Assembly (NCBI GenBank): GCA_019693395.1
Contig: JAAMXP010002163.1
Coordinates: 1 to 64,000, forward strand
Reading direction: 5' to 3'
DNA from: Ettlia oleoabundans
Taxonomy: Eukaryota; Chlorophyta; Chlorophyceae; Chlamydomonadales
Length of the DNA stretch: 64,000 nucleotides
Positions within the stretch are counted from its first letter, which is position 1. Each line of letters opens with the position of its first letter. The position numbers were made by a program, and so were the translations under genes. This document shows positions 1 through 11,024 of this stretch, one piece after another. The notes below the pieces were generated by a model. The model ran no database searches and was not told where the DNA came from. It saw only the letters and a list, made by a program, of their open reading frames with translations.

Positions 1-951
1 CCCCCAATCCCCCCAAACCGGCAAGCTAATAAGCTGCACGGGGCGCTCACCTTGAGGCAGCTGTCCTGGGTGCGGGCATAAGTGCCGCCAAAGTCGTAGA
101 ATATGAAGTCTCGGGCCAGATCCAACTCGAGGCCGCCTCGCCGCACAAGCTGCAGAGTGAGATGAAGAGCATGAAGGAGCGATTGGACCAGGGCAAAGGG
201 CGCAGCGTATTGTTAAATCTGCTGGGAAGCCGGAGTTATTGGTACTGGAGCAGACACTTCATCAGCTGCATGCGGGTGAGAGGGAGGCATGCATCAACAC
301 GTCGCTTCTTCTCAGGGCATCCATGATATCCATCGGGCCTGCTGAACCCAGCCAACTGGCCACTTAGCGACGTATTAATGAGTCGACCCGCGGGATTGAG
401 TGGCCCTACCTCTTGTTTGAAGCCTGGCAGCAGAGACTCCATGGCCTGCAGGCCGCCCATAGCAAGGGTGTGGGGCTGGGGCAGCTGAGGGATGCTGCGC
501 CGCTGCTTTGCAACCTGGAGATTGCGGGAGCAGGCAGCGAGTGGTGTCTGTATAAGCAAAAAGAATGAATCTACAAGTGTCAGTTGATGTTTGCAAGAAT
601 GCAAGTTCTGGCAATTGCTGGCAGGTGTATACGGAAGAGGGTCTCTGCACACGCACCTCCCTGCCTGCTGGCGGAGGTGCATGCTACTCCCAAGTACCGT
701 GCGGCAGGGCTCACCTCCATGATGTGCTCCGCGTCGCCCGGTGCACCCTCCAACTTGTCTCCCTCGACCAGTATCACGCTATCAAAGTGTTGGCAAGCGA
801 CATGGGCGCTCAGCACACCCGCAACACCGGCCCCCAGCACCACCGCGCGAAGGACGCCTTGCTCAGGCTCAAAGCTGGGCGCGATCAGCACGTTTCGCGG
901 GCTGGACATGCTTAACCTCCCGCCAAGGTCGGGTTTGCGGGAAAGCGGCAA
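1..951 (-). CDS. FAD-dependent monooxygenase, N-terminal part (partial gene)
   Basis: Minus-strand gene whose 3' part lies beyond the left edge. Three exons join in phase 0: 909 (or 951) to 715, 502 to 410, and 149 to 51. The first exon carries an FAD-binding Rossmann motif (VVLGAGVAGVLSAHV) followed by a strand ending in VEGDKL, typical of flavin monooxygenases of the UbiH/squalene-epoxidase type. Exon 2 has the family's histidine segment (PQPHTLAMGGLQAMESLLPG). Exon 3 continues with LDLARDFIFYDFGGTYAR, which matches the usual aromatic 'RDF..Y.FGG' stretch. Two in-frame ATGs exist, at 951 and 909; I prefer 909 because it gives a short leader before the Rossmann fold, but the upstream one is not excluded. 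The substrate cannot be inferred. The neighbouring gene at 1931 is divergent. Confidence 0.72.
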
Positions 952-1930
952 GCTTGTTCAACACAGGTGTCTTGTGTGTAGCGCACTGTGCACAAGTAGC
1001 AAAAGTGTCGCATTAAAATGGCTGAATTGCGCCAAGAGGTATGTTTGGCAGCCTCTTGCAGCTTCCTGCAGACAGCTGGTACCTTCCTATGGTGCTGACC
1101 CATGCAATCGATGCAGCCCGCTGGTTTTTCAGCCACGCAACTGCGAACCAGAAGTTTAAAACACCTCATTTGCCCTGCCCGCTGCACCGCGGGTCGCTAC
1201 ACTGCCGAACAGGATGTTACAGCGCTGCCGCCGCTGGCCGGCAAGAGTCGCCGCAATCAACGCTCCCTACTTCCAGACTGCCGTACACACTGCAACTGCC
1301 AGCTTACGTCGGGAGTAATGCCCTGTCATCAGTAGCACGATTACAATGATATCCGAAGCTTGCTTCAGCAAGCGTTGAGCCCACCCTCCTGACTGTCAAT
1401 TTGCTGCTAGGGCCGCTGCCGGCCCATTACCTTGTACGCAACCCTAAATTTTAAATACTGCTGGCCTCTTTCATGGCTTGTCATTCTGCAATGCGTTTCC
1501 CGTGTTGTTTTACGACAAACAGGGCAGTTATGTCCACGCTCCACTTACCCAACGGGATGGGTGCAGCATCATGCCCACCCGCTGGGTGACCGCTGCCGAG
1601 TCACAGCATCACTGTCTCGCTTAATGTGATGCACTAGGATTGCTGTAACGATGTCGAAGAGCGCTATAGGGTCGCTCGTAACTGAGATGACGGGTGCAAC
1701 CTGGGTGGTGCTCTCAACTGGCGGCGCCACGCTGGCGACTGGCGGCGATGTGGTTCACATACATGAGCCGCTTGTTGCCGACGTTCCGCCCTGCGTTGAT
1801 GAAGGACACCACCTGATTGACGCCCGAGGAGTAGAGTACAGCGTTCCCACCTTGCAGCCGCGAAATGCAGGGCTCTTGCGCCAGTCGGCAGGCTGCAAGG
1901 GGCCCTGCGGCTCATCAACCAGTGCCCCCG
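952..1930. other. Intergenic, between two divergent genes
   Basis: About 1 kb between the starts of the FAD monooxygenase (-) and the CRTISO-like gene (+). It should hold both promoters, but I see no clear promoter element. From 1895 to 1714 the minus strand has an open frame with a protein-like reading (contains GGNAVLYSSGVNQVVSF and ends in a TGA at 1714-1716). The opposite strand is open too, so this is not called as a gene. Confidence 0.5.
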
Positions 1931-4900
1931 ATGTTAGCGACAACGGCTACTCGCAGCTTTACACCCGCAGCCAGCACTTTGAGTGGTGGCCGTCGCCGGC
2001 GGCGGCATGGCGCCGCCACCAGGCTACCCACACGCTGCTCCTCAGCGTCCCTAGAAGAGTCGCCGCCGCCTGCTGCTCCCGAAATCGGAGGCAGCCAGGA
2101 GACAGACGTAGTCATTATTGGCAGCGGCATCGGAGGTGAGTATCATTCCTATCTCTGCCGTTCTCCCGCTGCCGCGCTGCCGCCACCGCTTGTATCCTCC
2201 GCCGCGTGCTGTGGTTGTGTTGCGCCCCCCCAGCTGCCCTACCGTCCCAACCGCTCCCCCGCCTGGCCTCCCTATCACTCCTCAGGTCTGTGTGCTGCTG
2301 CACTCCTGGCACGTTACGGCTACCGAGTGACTGTGTGTGAGAGCCACTACCATGCCGGCGGCGCAGCCCACGGGTTTGAGGTGCAAGGCTATAGCTTCGA
2401 TGCGGGGCCCTCCTTTTACGCTGGCCTTTCTGGTGCGTGCAGCAGGACTTCAATGTGCAAGTACTTGGTTCGAGGTTGGGCATGGGAGTAAGGACTGAAG
2501 CAGGGGAGGGCGGGAGGGAGGGAGGCAGGGAGGGAGGGAGGGAGAAAGGGAGGGAGGGAGAAAGGGAGAAAGGGTGGGCTTGACACTATACCGAAAGCAA
2601 GCTTGCCTCCAATCGCTGTTTGTTGTTGCATATAGTGCAAAGTGACTTTCATCAAAATCGCTTGGGTTGCAGGCCCTCCTGGCAGCTCCACCAATCCGTT
2701 GAAGCAAGTGCTGGATGCTGTGGGAGAGAGCGTGGAGTGCGTGCAGTACAAGCAGGCAAGCTGGGGCACGCAGCACCTGCAGGCTGGTGTCGCTACCATT
2801 GATGTTCACGTCCGGTCTTGTCGTGTGCTCAAGTGATGGCCTCCTGCAACACGGGTCATTTTTGTATTCCTAGTTTTATCGTAACCAGCCGTCAAACACC
2901 TGTGCCGCTACACCATCTCACCATATTGGTACCAGCTAGTTCCAACAGCCCACATGCTGCCACGCCACCCTCCCCCACTCCCGCAGTGGGTGGTATATAC
3001 GCCGGATGGTTCCTTTCCCTGCACATGTGATGAAGAGGCGTATGCAGCCAACATCAGGTGCGCTAATTCCTGCGCGGCTGGTTGTGCAGATGCTTGGCCC
3101 TAGCGTACTGTGCCCACCTCCCATTCCTGCTAGATGCCACCGTTCTGCGGATGGATGCGCCGATGCTTGGCCACCGCGGCAAGCGCCTTGCAGATGCCCT
3201 CCGCCAGTCTCTCCCATCCCAGCAGCAAAATGCCGACGGTTCTTTAAATATCTTTGTGCAGCAACTGTACTGCTGACACATGCCATCAACACTAAGTCCC
3301 CTCCCGCCGTGCATGCCCACGTTCCTGCAGGCGCATGGGAGGGGAGGAGGCAGAGCGGCAGTGGCGCGCCCTGCAGAAACGCATGGAGCCGTTGCAAGTG
3401 GGTGCTGCACTGCTTCCGGCCGCCGCCATCCGTGGGGACGTCGGGATCGCCCTCACTGCGGGGCGGTATGGCCCAGGGCTGGTGCGGGCGGGCCTAGTCG
3501 CTGGGCAGCTGACCGGGCCGTTCTCAGGTGGGGGATCTCACTCTATTGTTGGCAGGCTTGTGTTTGTGCAGATGTGTGGTGGTGTATGCAGGGCTGCCGA
3601 CCTGGCGGTAAATTGAGGGCTGCTGGTTGCCTCTACCTGGGCGGCAGCAGCTTGCAGTTGGTTGAAGTTCAGGCTCAATGGTCCTGCTCCCTTGCTCTGC
3701 AGCGGTGGTTGATGAGGTGGTGACGAACCCCTGGCTGCGCGGTTTCCTGGACCTCGAGTGCTTCGTCCTCAGCGGGATGACCGCCAAGGACACAATCTGC
3801 GCGGGTGAGGCGGCTGGTTGCTGGTTTGCAGTGTGAGGCTGGTGTGTGCAGTTATTCAGCTGAGGGCAAGTTGCTGGTATGCCTTGGTGAGCAGTGAGTC
3901 TGTGGCTAAGCGATGGTTATGCCCGACCTGCATTAGACAGACAGGTGAGTGAACCAGCTGTTCCTGCTGCCAGCTTACCTGGGTAGCCCCTGGGCCACCT
4001 CACGTTGTGGCTACCCGGCTTGCCTCCAGGTCCCATTTCTCACATGGCTTTCCTGCCCCGCCCCACAACCTCCCCTGACCAAAATTGCCGCCCATCAGCC
4101 CATGCACCCACCCAACCACCCACCCGCTCCATGGTCGAGGCCTGCAGAGATGGCGTACATGTTTGCCGAGCGTAACAGCGGGCACAGCACGATTGACTAT
4201 CCCCTGGGAGGCAGCAAGGCAATAGTGGACGCACTGGTGCGAGGTGGGTGGGCCATGGGATTATGGAGGCTGTGCCATCAGAATGATGTCGAAAGGCCAA
4301 GTGACACCTAGGGAGGCTCGGTGCCTGCCAGGGTGCGATGTGGTGTGATTTCAACACGCATCGGCTCTATCCCACCCACCCTCGTAGCGATCCACATGCA
4401 CCCACGGTCTTTGCTCAGCATCCCTTCTGGCCTCTTCCCCTGCCCTCCTACGCGTTCCCCACCACCACAGGCATCAAGAAGCACGGTGGACGTGTGCTGC
4501 TACGCACGCACGTGGAGGAGGTGCTGGTGGAAGGCGGGCGGGCAGCGGGGGTGCGGCTGCGCCCTAGGAGCAGCGCGGGCAGCAATGGGACGGCCCCTGT
4601 GATACGGGCCAAGAAAGCGGTGGTCAGCAACGCCTCTGTTTGGGATACGATGCGCCTGCTGCCACAAGGTGGGTGGATTGATGGGGACCTGTTGCTGCAA
4701 ATCGTACATGGATGGGTAACTGGGTGGATAGATGGGTGATTGATAGGACTTGTTACTGCAAGATGACGTGATGGGTGGTCAGGGGACCTGCTGGGGTGCA
4801 TGTTGGAATGATGGGAACAGGGGGGTCGAGGTGCTGCTGCAGGTTTGCTGCAGCTCACAGCTATCACTGCCTCTCCAACTTGTGTTGGCTCTGCTGCCAC

Positions 4901-6856
4901 TCCTTGCTGGCCCCATCCACCGCGACCAGCCCTTGCTCAGCACCATGCTACCACCCCGTCCCTTTCAAACCTCCATCCACATGACAAGCCACATCATACG
5001 TCCGTCGCTCCTTTTACAGGTGCGGTACCAGATTTGTACCGCCAAGAGGGCATGGCTACCCCCCGTACCGGCAGCTTCGTGCACCTTCATCTAGGCATCG
5101 ACGCAGCAGGCCTGTCCCCCGACCTAGACATACACCACCTGGTGGTCAACCGCTGGAGCGATTTTGAGGTAAAATATCTTGCAGCGTAATACTGCCGCTG
5201 AGGCTGCTGCCTCTGCTGGTATTGGGGTGTGCACACATCGCACCTGCCTGGGATTGCTGGCTGGTTTTTCGCTGCTGATGTTGCAATCTCAAAGCAGCTA
5301 GCGTTTATCTCAATTGGATCGCCCGGGCAAGTTAGTCTTCCGCCACTTCGCCCTGCCTCGGTACTAACCGCTACCACCAACTGCTCAGCTATCACGAGTT
5401 GCTGTGCAGGCTCCTCAGAATGTGTGCAACATCAGCATCCCCTCTGTTCTGGACCCCTCGCTGGCGCCTCCTGGCAAGCACATCGTGCATGCATACACAG
5501 GTGATGAAATTGGCAAGGGGCAGGCAGAAGGGCAGTTCAAGAGTCAGGTGTTGGGGCAGGCACAGGGCTCGGGCAGTGGAAAGGGCAGGGGCAGGGCATG
5601 GCAAGGGGTGTGCACTCTACTTCATGTCTCTCGATCCATTAATGGGAATCAGTTCCCAATATTGCACCTTCACCGGTGGTACCTCTCGCCGTTTCCTGTC
5701 ATGGTTCTCCTATTGATTGACGCTCACCTCTGAATTCCTCTGCTTTTTGCCTGCCCTGTCTGCCTGCCCCTGCAGCCGGCAACGAGCCATATGAACTTTG
5801 GGAAGGACTGAAACGTGGAACCCCAGAATATGCGGCACTTAAGGTGAGACCCTGACACCGGTCCTTGTTTTATTCCTCTGGTTTTCTTGAAACAACCCGC
5901 AAACCATCCCACCAAGCTGATTCAAAATGCGCAATCCTGATTTATTTGAAACAGAGAAGTTGATGAGAGTTGTTCTGCTGCACGGTCGTAACCCGCCACA
6001 CGTGCCCCTGCCGTGCCATACAGGAGGAGCGGTCGCAGTGCTTGTGGGAGGCGCTGGAGCACGTCATTCCCGACATACGACAGCGGGCGGAGGTGAAGCT
6101 GGTCGGCACGCCCCTCACACATGAGCGCTACCTGCGGTAAGGCTGGTTGGGTTGGGGGACATTGCCCCGTTATGTGGAGGGACATTGTTGGGAGGCGCAT
6201 GTTCAGGGGGTCCAAGGTGGAGGCCACCGTTGTTAGCCATTGTTGTGAGGCTCACCTTTGAGACAGCCCAAATGACTCACTCTGGGTTCGTAACAATGAT
6301 AAAGCTTTTGGGCAGATAGCTGCACGCTACCAGCGTCGTTAGCCACTGCATGCCTGCATTGTCCGACAGCACTATTGTTCTGTCTGCCTTCTGATTGTAC
6401 TGCTCAATGTATTTACCGCCTTGTTGCTGTCGCAGGCGGTACAAAGGGACCTATGGCCCCGCGATTTCCGCACGTACAGGCAGCTTCCCGGGAGCTGCCA
6501 CCCCGCTGCCTGGCCTGTACAGGTGGGGTCCCCGCTGATGTTGCAGTTGCCTTGCCAGTGATGCAGCCGGGTGTTGCTTTGCGTCAAGTCTCCGTGGGCG
6601 CCATTCTCATGGCAGTTGGCTGTAAGAGCTCGATGTCTCATACTGGAGTACTTCCCTTGCTTTGCCGCCGCTTGCGCACTTCCAATAATGCCACTCTGTA
6701 AGTGCCAAAAACTGTGTTAAACCTTGCTGCAGGTGCGGCGACTGCTGCCAGCCTGGCATCGGTGTGCCCGCTGCCGCTGCCAGCGGCATGATTTGCGCAA
6801 ACACGATGGTCCCGGTGTGGAGTCACTGGCAGCTTCTGGATGCCCTTGGGCTGTAG
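1931..6856 (+). CDS. CRTISO-like plastid FAD oxidoreductase (carotenoid isomerase family)
   Basis: Fourteen exons close in frame to 576 aa: 1931-2135, 2286-2432, 2673-2755, 2987-3057, 3331-3527, 3703-3804, 4148-4243, 4471-4668, 5020-5168, 5410-5500, 5776-5843, 6024-6136, 6436-6522, 6733-6856. The first ~50 residues are rich in Arg, Ser, Thr and Ala, as in a chloroplast transit peptide. Then come the dinucleotide-binding motif DVVIIGSGIGG, the CRTISO-type AGGAAHGFEVQGYSFDAGPS segment, and the C-terminal FAD motif CGDCCQPGIGVPAAAASG. Plant prolycopene isomerases use reduced FAD to isomerise cis carotenes. However, details such as LVGTPLTHERYLRR and NVCNISIPSVLDPSLAPPGK look closer to the less-studied CRTISO-like branch represented by Arabidopsis At1g57770, so carotene isomerase activity is not assured. 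Intron 3 has a GC donor (2756). A start at 1865 is also in frame. Confidence 0.93.
2498..2575 (+). repeat. Purine-only (GGGA)n-like tract in an intron
   Basis: A nearly pure G/A run made of GGGA and GAAAGG units lies inside intron 2 of the CRTISO-like gene. It is simple-sequence DNA, with no coding sense in the gene's frame. Confidence 0.85.
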
Positions 6857-7453
6857 GGGGCCATGAGGCACCCTTTCAGGATTGTAGGTTGCTGTGGAGG
6901 CGGGTAATCCCAGCCACGTGAGCGCGTGCACACCCTCTGTTACTCCCAAACCTCCCTGCTTGCTTTTTCATTGCCATTTTATTGGATTTGACATTGCCTT
7001 ATGTCCTGGAATCAAGAGCCTTCTTTATGCTGAAGCATAAAGCATCATGGTTCAAAACTGCCATTGTTGAAATAGGCTTGCATGGCTGCTGCATGGCGGC
7101 TGAACAACCGCCATCCATTCAAGTTTGTAAGGAGCAGTTACATAGGAGCCCAATGGCGTGCGGAGCGAATAATTGTCTCTGAAAAGCACATCTGCTTTCA
7201 CAACTTCCCCGTCTCTAGAGGGTTGGCCGTCCTGTACCTCCATGTGGCATGTGTTGATGATGCACGCGTGACATGTCACCCTGCGGACGTGGCACGGTGA
7301 AAGCTGCCATCTGAGCCTCACTAGCGCCTGATTGATTCTTTCGTTTTCAGTTCCCTACTAGGTCAATAAAAAAACTCTCATCTGCCCGCGTTCGTCGCCA
7401 GCTTCAGAACTGAGTACTCTTCGCGCTGCCTTCACCCGGTAGTAGCGCGCAAG
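6857..7453. other. Intergenic, two genes in tandem on the plus strand
   Basis: Holds the 3' untranslated region of the CRTISO-like gene and the promoter of the SDR gene. Apart from the candidate poly(A) signal at 7126 I see no feature. It is more AT-rich than the flanking exons. Confidence 0.5.
7126..7130 (+). other. Candidate TGTAA poly(A) signal
   Basis: TGTAA, the common chlorophyte polyadenylation signal, lies 270 bases after the stop of the CRTISO-like gene. The motif is short, so position alone supports it. Confidence 0.4.
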
Positions 7454-10228
7454 ATGCTACGCAATAAGGTCGTCGTAATCACAGGAGGCGCCTCAGGCAA
7501 GCATAGCTTGGGTCTAGACTTTCCGCATGTTGCCACTGCCAACAGACTGTTCCCGCCTCTATATGTATTGTTGTTTGCCGCCCTGCACACCAGGCTTGCC
7601 TCTGAAATGCGCTGCAAGCCCGACGATCGCCGAATTGACGTCGCTGCCTCCGGTCCGCCCGACTTGTCACCTGCGCCAGTAATGTAGTGCTTCTTGTCCA
7701 TCTGTCTAGTTCCAGCCTGCTTGTATCTTGCTGCAGGCATTGGCGAGGCCGTTGCTCGGCTATTTGTGAAGGAGGGCGCGCGGGTGGTGTTGGGAGGTAC
7801 TTCTAGGCACGCTGTCATTGCGCCAGGCACCGTTGTTACTGGATGTGCTGGCCCCTGTGGCTGTTGCCTGCCCTGCCTGCACAACTGTGACTCCAAACAC
7901 AAGCCTGCCATCGCCACACGAATTGCATGAGGGGCCTGCAGATGTGCAGATAAAGAAGGCTCAGAAGTTGGCGGAGGAGCTGAGTGCTAAGGTGGCAATC
8001 GCCGTCGAGTGCGACGTGACAAAGGAGGAAGATATCGAGCGCCTCGTCAGCACTGCGGTGGAAACCTTCAAGGGACTGGACATCATGGTAAACAATGCAG
8101 GTGAGTTTCTCTCCATCCCATAAATTTTGTTCCAGGTTCTTCCAGCTTTGCAAGGCTGACACGTTATTATAGGAACAGGAGGCCTGCACTCGGCTGGGGG
8201 GATAACCGCCTCAACCCCTCAACATCGTCTTACACCGCTTCTACCTGCTACTTTATGCCGCCTTGCGTGCCCTCTCGCTCAGTTGCTGCCGCTCAGAAAT
8301 TTATTATTCGTTGGCAACAACCGTTGCCGCCACTGGTTCAGGAGTGGTGGGCAAGCTGGGCGTTCGGGAGGCGCTCATAGAGAACTTGGACGTTGCTGAG
8401 TTTGACAGAGTCATGCAGGCAGGAACTGAGCATGTATTTGCTGCAAAGCTGACGAGTGGTCTGCTGGCATGCTGCCTGTCTGAGTTGTGTCATGCAGAGT
8501 GCCGCAATCCTGCTGCCGCCCCTTGCAACCCGGCAGCTGGGACCTTGGCTCCTGTAGTTGGTTTCTTGCTGTACTTGGATTTTTACCAGATGCAAAGCTT
8601 TCAAGTGCCCGTGCAGATCAACCTGCGGGCGGTTGCACTGGGCACCAAGTTCGCCTCAAAGGCAATGATTGCTGCGGGCACCCGTGGCTGCATCATCAAC
8701 ACCAGCAGCGTCGCAGGGTATCGGGTGAATGTGGCTAACAGCGGCGATCCCTTGCTGATCCCAGCAGGTAGGGTGCATGAGGCGGGTCGAACCTGGTAGT
8801 AGATGCCAGCAGTTCATGCCACATGGCACCACGCCAGAGGATCGTGCGCTGTGCTGCTACCACGGCAACAAGAAGGCATGCCTTTTGCCTGTAGTACACT
8901 GATTCTTGAAGTACAGTCATGCCTGAAACTCCTTGTGTCCTTTCGCCGTCCTTTGCTTTTCGAACCAGCCACTTGGCCGAACCTGCACAAATATCGCAGG
9001 CTACGTGGCTAGCAAGACGGCGGTGATCTCCCTTACCAAGCTGGCTGCTTGTGAGCTGGCACCTTATGGCATTCGAGTAAATGCGGTGGCACCAGGTCAG
9101 TGGCTCCCCGTGGCTTGCTGCCCACGGGTGGGGAATGGGCCCCCTGGCAGGACCAGCAAGCTGGCGCTTGTTCCGCATTGCACCTCTGATTGCGGGGTGG
9201 TGCATACATGTATTCTGCTGCTGCTAACATGCAAGTATGACCAGGCGGCTCTTCACAATTAGGCTCGAGCCTGAGTGGGGCTGAAGCTGATGCCTATCTA
9301 TTCGTGGCGTCTGGCTAAATGGAGGCGCCATGCACCCTGCTGTTGTGCTCTGCGACCCTGCAGGTTCCACAGCCACCCCCATGTTGACAGAAGTGATTCC
9401 TGGCAACTTGAGTGTGGAAGGTGCATTGGGTTTTGCTGCTGAGGCTGCAAGCGCTAAGCCCTCATAACAAAAGTGCACTAGATGCAGCGACATCGATGGT
9501 TATGGGACTGGCGCTCTGAAACAGCTCATATTGTCTATGCCACGTTGGGGCGAACTCCTTTTTTTTGTCTGCAGCCGTCGCCTTCTAGGGCTGGCTTGTT
9601 ACAGGCAGATTCCCACCCACCCACAGCCACCCGGGAGGGACAACTGCCTGCTCTTGCGGCCCGTCGTGTTTCGTCTTTCCACCCTGACTTTGTGCCTTTC
9701 TACTTTCCCACCCTGCCCTGCAGCAATCGAGTCAGTCCTGGCTCAGACAAGCCCGCTCAAGGGTGTCGCGATACTGCCACGTGACATTGCCAATGGAATG
9801 CTGTACCTGGCGAGCGACATGGGGCGATGCGTCAACGTGAGTCCCGAACTTTATTGGCAGCAAGCACCTGGGACCTGCTGCAACCCCCAAGTCCTGCACT
9901 GGTTTTGCCATTTCCTGCACCGTGCAGGCATAGATGCCAAATATGCCGCTCAGCGGTTCATTTGCTATTTTATCGCCCCACACATATTGGCGCAGGGTCA
10001 CACGCTTGTTATCGACTGCGGAACAACCGTCGGCGTTGCAGGTATGGGGCACGCGCCTGCTGGTCACGCCCTTGCTTGCAAGATGGGGTCGTGCTCGGTT
10101 CTATCCTTACAGAGCGGTTGGTCTGCATAGGTGGGGGCAGGTGGTAATGTAGCATGCTGCGCTGACCGGGCTTGCCGCTGCCTGCTGCTGACCTGGCTGC
10201 AGGCTGCGTGCCTGCACTAGCCACCTGA
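7454..10228 (+). CDS. Short-chain dehydrogenase/reductase (classical SDR)
   Basis: Ten exons give a 275-aa protein in frame: 7454-7496, 7737-7796, 7942-8100, 8342-8418, 8617-8767, 9000-9095, 9364-9420, 9724-9836, 9996-10041, 10203-10228. The cofactor motif is TGGASGIG near the N terminus. NNAG follows at the end of exon 3, and the catalytic Ser (INTSSVAG) and Tyr/Lys (YVASK) are present. The substrate is unknown; the MVNNAGVVGK and INLRAVALGTKFA segments resemble the plant SDR110C group (ABA2 and secoisolariciresinol dehydrogenase relatives). The model starts directly at the Rossmann strand with no targeting peptide, so a cytosolic enzyme is likely. Introns 1 (7497) and 4 (8419) use GC donors. 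The last 26-base exon is the least certain; reading through instead would stop at 10130. Confidence 0.9.
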
Positions 10229-10438
10229 AGCTGAGAAGACCTTTGCAGCTAGTATTCAAGTCGTATGCGCGGCATAGTAGTCATTTGCGCGGCATAGAAC
10301 TTGCAGGTTGCGCATTGTGCAGCTATTGCTTCAGCTTATCTTTATTGCATTGCTCTTCCATTTCCCTGTGTTGTAGCATCACCCCAAATACTGCACTCCT
10401 TGTCTTTAATGTTTAAGAGGTGAGTGATTATTTCCAAG

Positions 10439-10443
10439 TGTAA
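10439..10443 (+). other. Candidate TGTAA poly(A) signal
   Basis: TGTAA lies 210 bases after the SDR stop codon, in the range expected for a green-algal 3' untranslated region. It is supported by position only. Confidence 0.4.
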
Positions 10444-10661
10444 GCCCGTCTGGAACTCTCCTCACGTTACCTGTCACTCCCTTGCAATGGGGACGACATG
10501 TTGTAGCACTGCCCCGGTGTCGGGTGGCGGGAGGGTTCTGCATTACATCAATGTCCAGCCTTGGGCCACAATGGTGCACAGAAGGGGGCTCATTCATGGA
10601 ATGCTAGTTGACAGGGCAGTGGGCGTTGACGTGCAGTGGCATCACATGACGACATGAGTTT

Positions 10662-10675
10662 GGGGGGGGGGGGGG
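10662..10675 (+). repeat. Homopolymer G run (14 G)
   Basis: Fourteen consecutive G residues lie in an intergenic region. The true length may differ, since such runs are hard to sequence. Confidence 0.9.
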
Positions 10676-11024
10676 ATGCATGCAGATACATTGTTAAAGG
10701 AATGAGTGAAAGAAGAAGGCTGATAATAGCTGTACATGCAAGCCTGCCACTACTACGCGGTTTATACATACAAGCAAGTGGGATTCATAGCGATTGACTC
10801 CAGAAATTTTGGGGAGAACACAGCACTCGTTCCACACCACAAGAACACACAGCATACCATTGCAAAAAATACTCCGGAGATTGGCCGGAGTAACTGAACT
10901 TTTCCTCTCCTCTGTGTTGCGGTAACTGTACATAATAATGCACATTGCGCCTCGCTTCCACAAGTGGTGCTGCCCAAGGCAGCGGCACTTTGGATGTGCT
11001 GATTGGTTGCCACTTGCTGCGGCC

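Larger units (their letters stand above)
10229..11024. other. Intergenic between convergent genes
   Basis: Contains the 3' ends of the SDR (+) and BTB (-) transcripts. It holds a 14-base G run at 10662-10675 and the candidate poly(A) signal at 10439. Open frames here are short and look non-coding. Confidence 0.5.

Noticed and set aside
1651..2139. Plus-strand open frame of 162 codons upstream of and overlapping the CRTISO-like exon 1
   Set aside because: No motif; exon 1 of the CRTISO-like gene uses another frame carrying the dinucleotide-binding site.
8173..8262. An extra SDR exon after TTATTATAG at 8172
   Set aside because: Joining 8100 directly to 8342 restores the family motif NNAGVVGK in frame; the extra exon would need a poor donor and breaks the frame.
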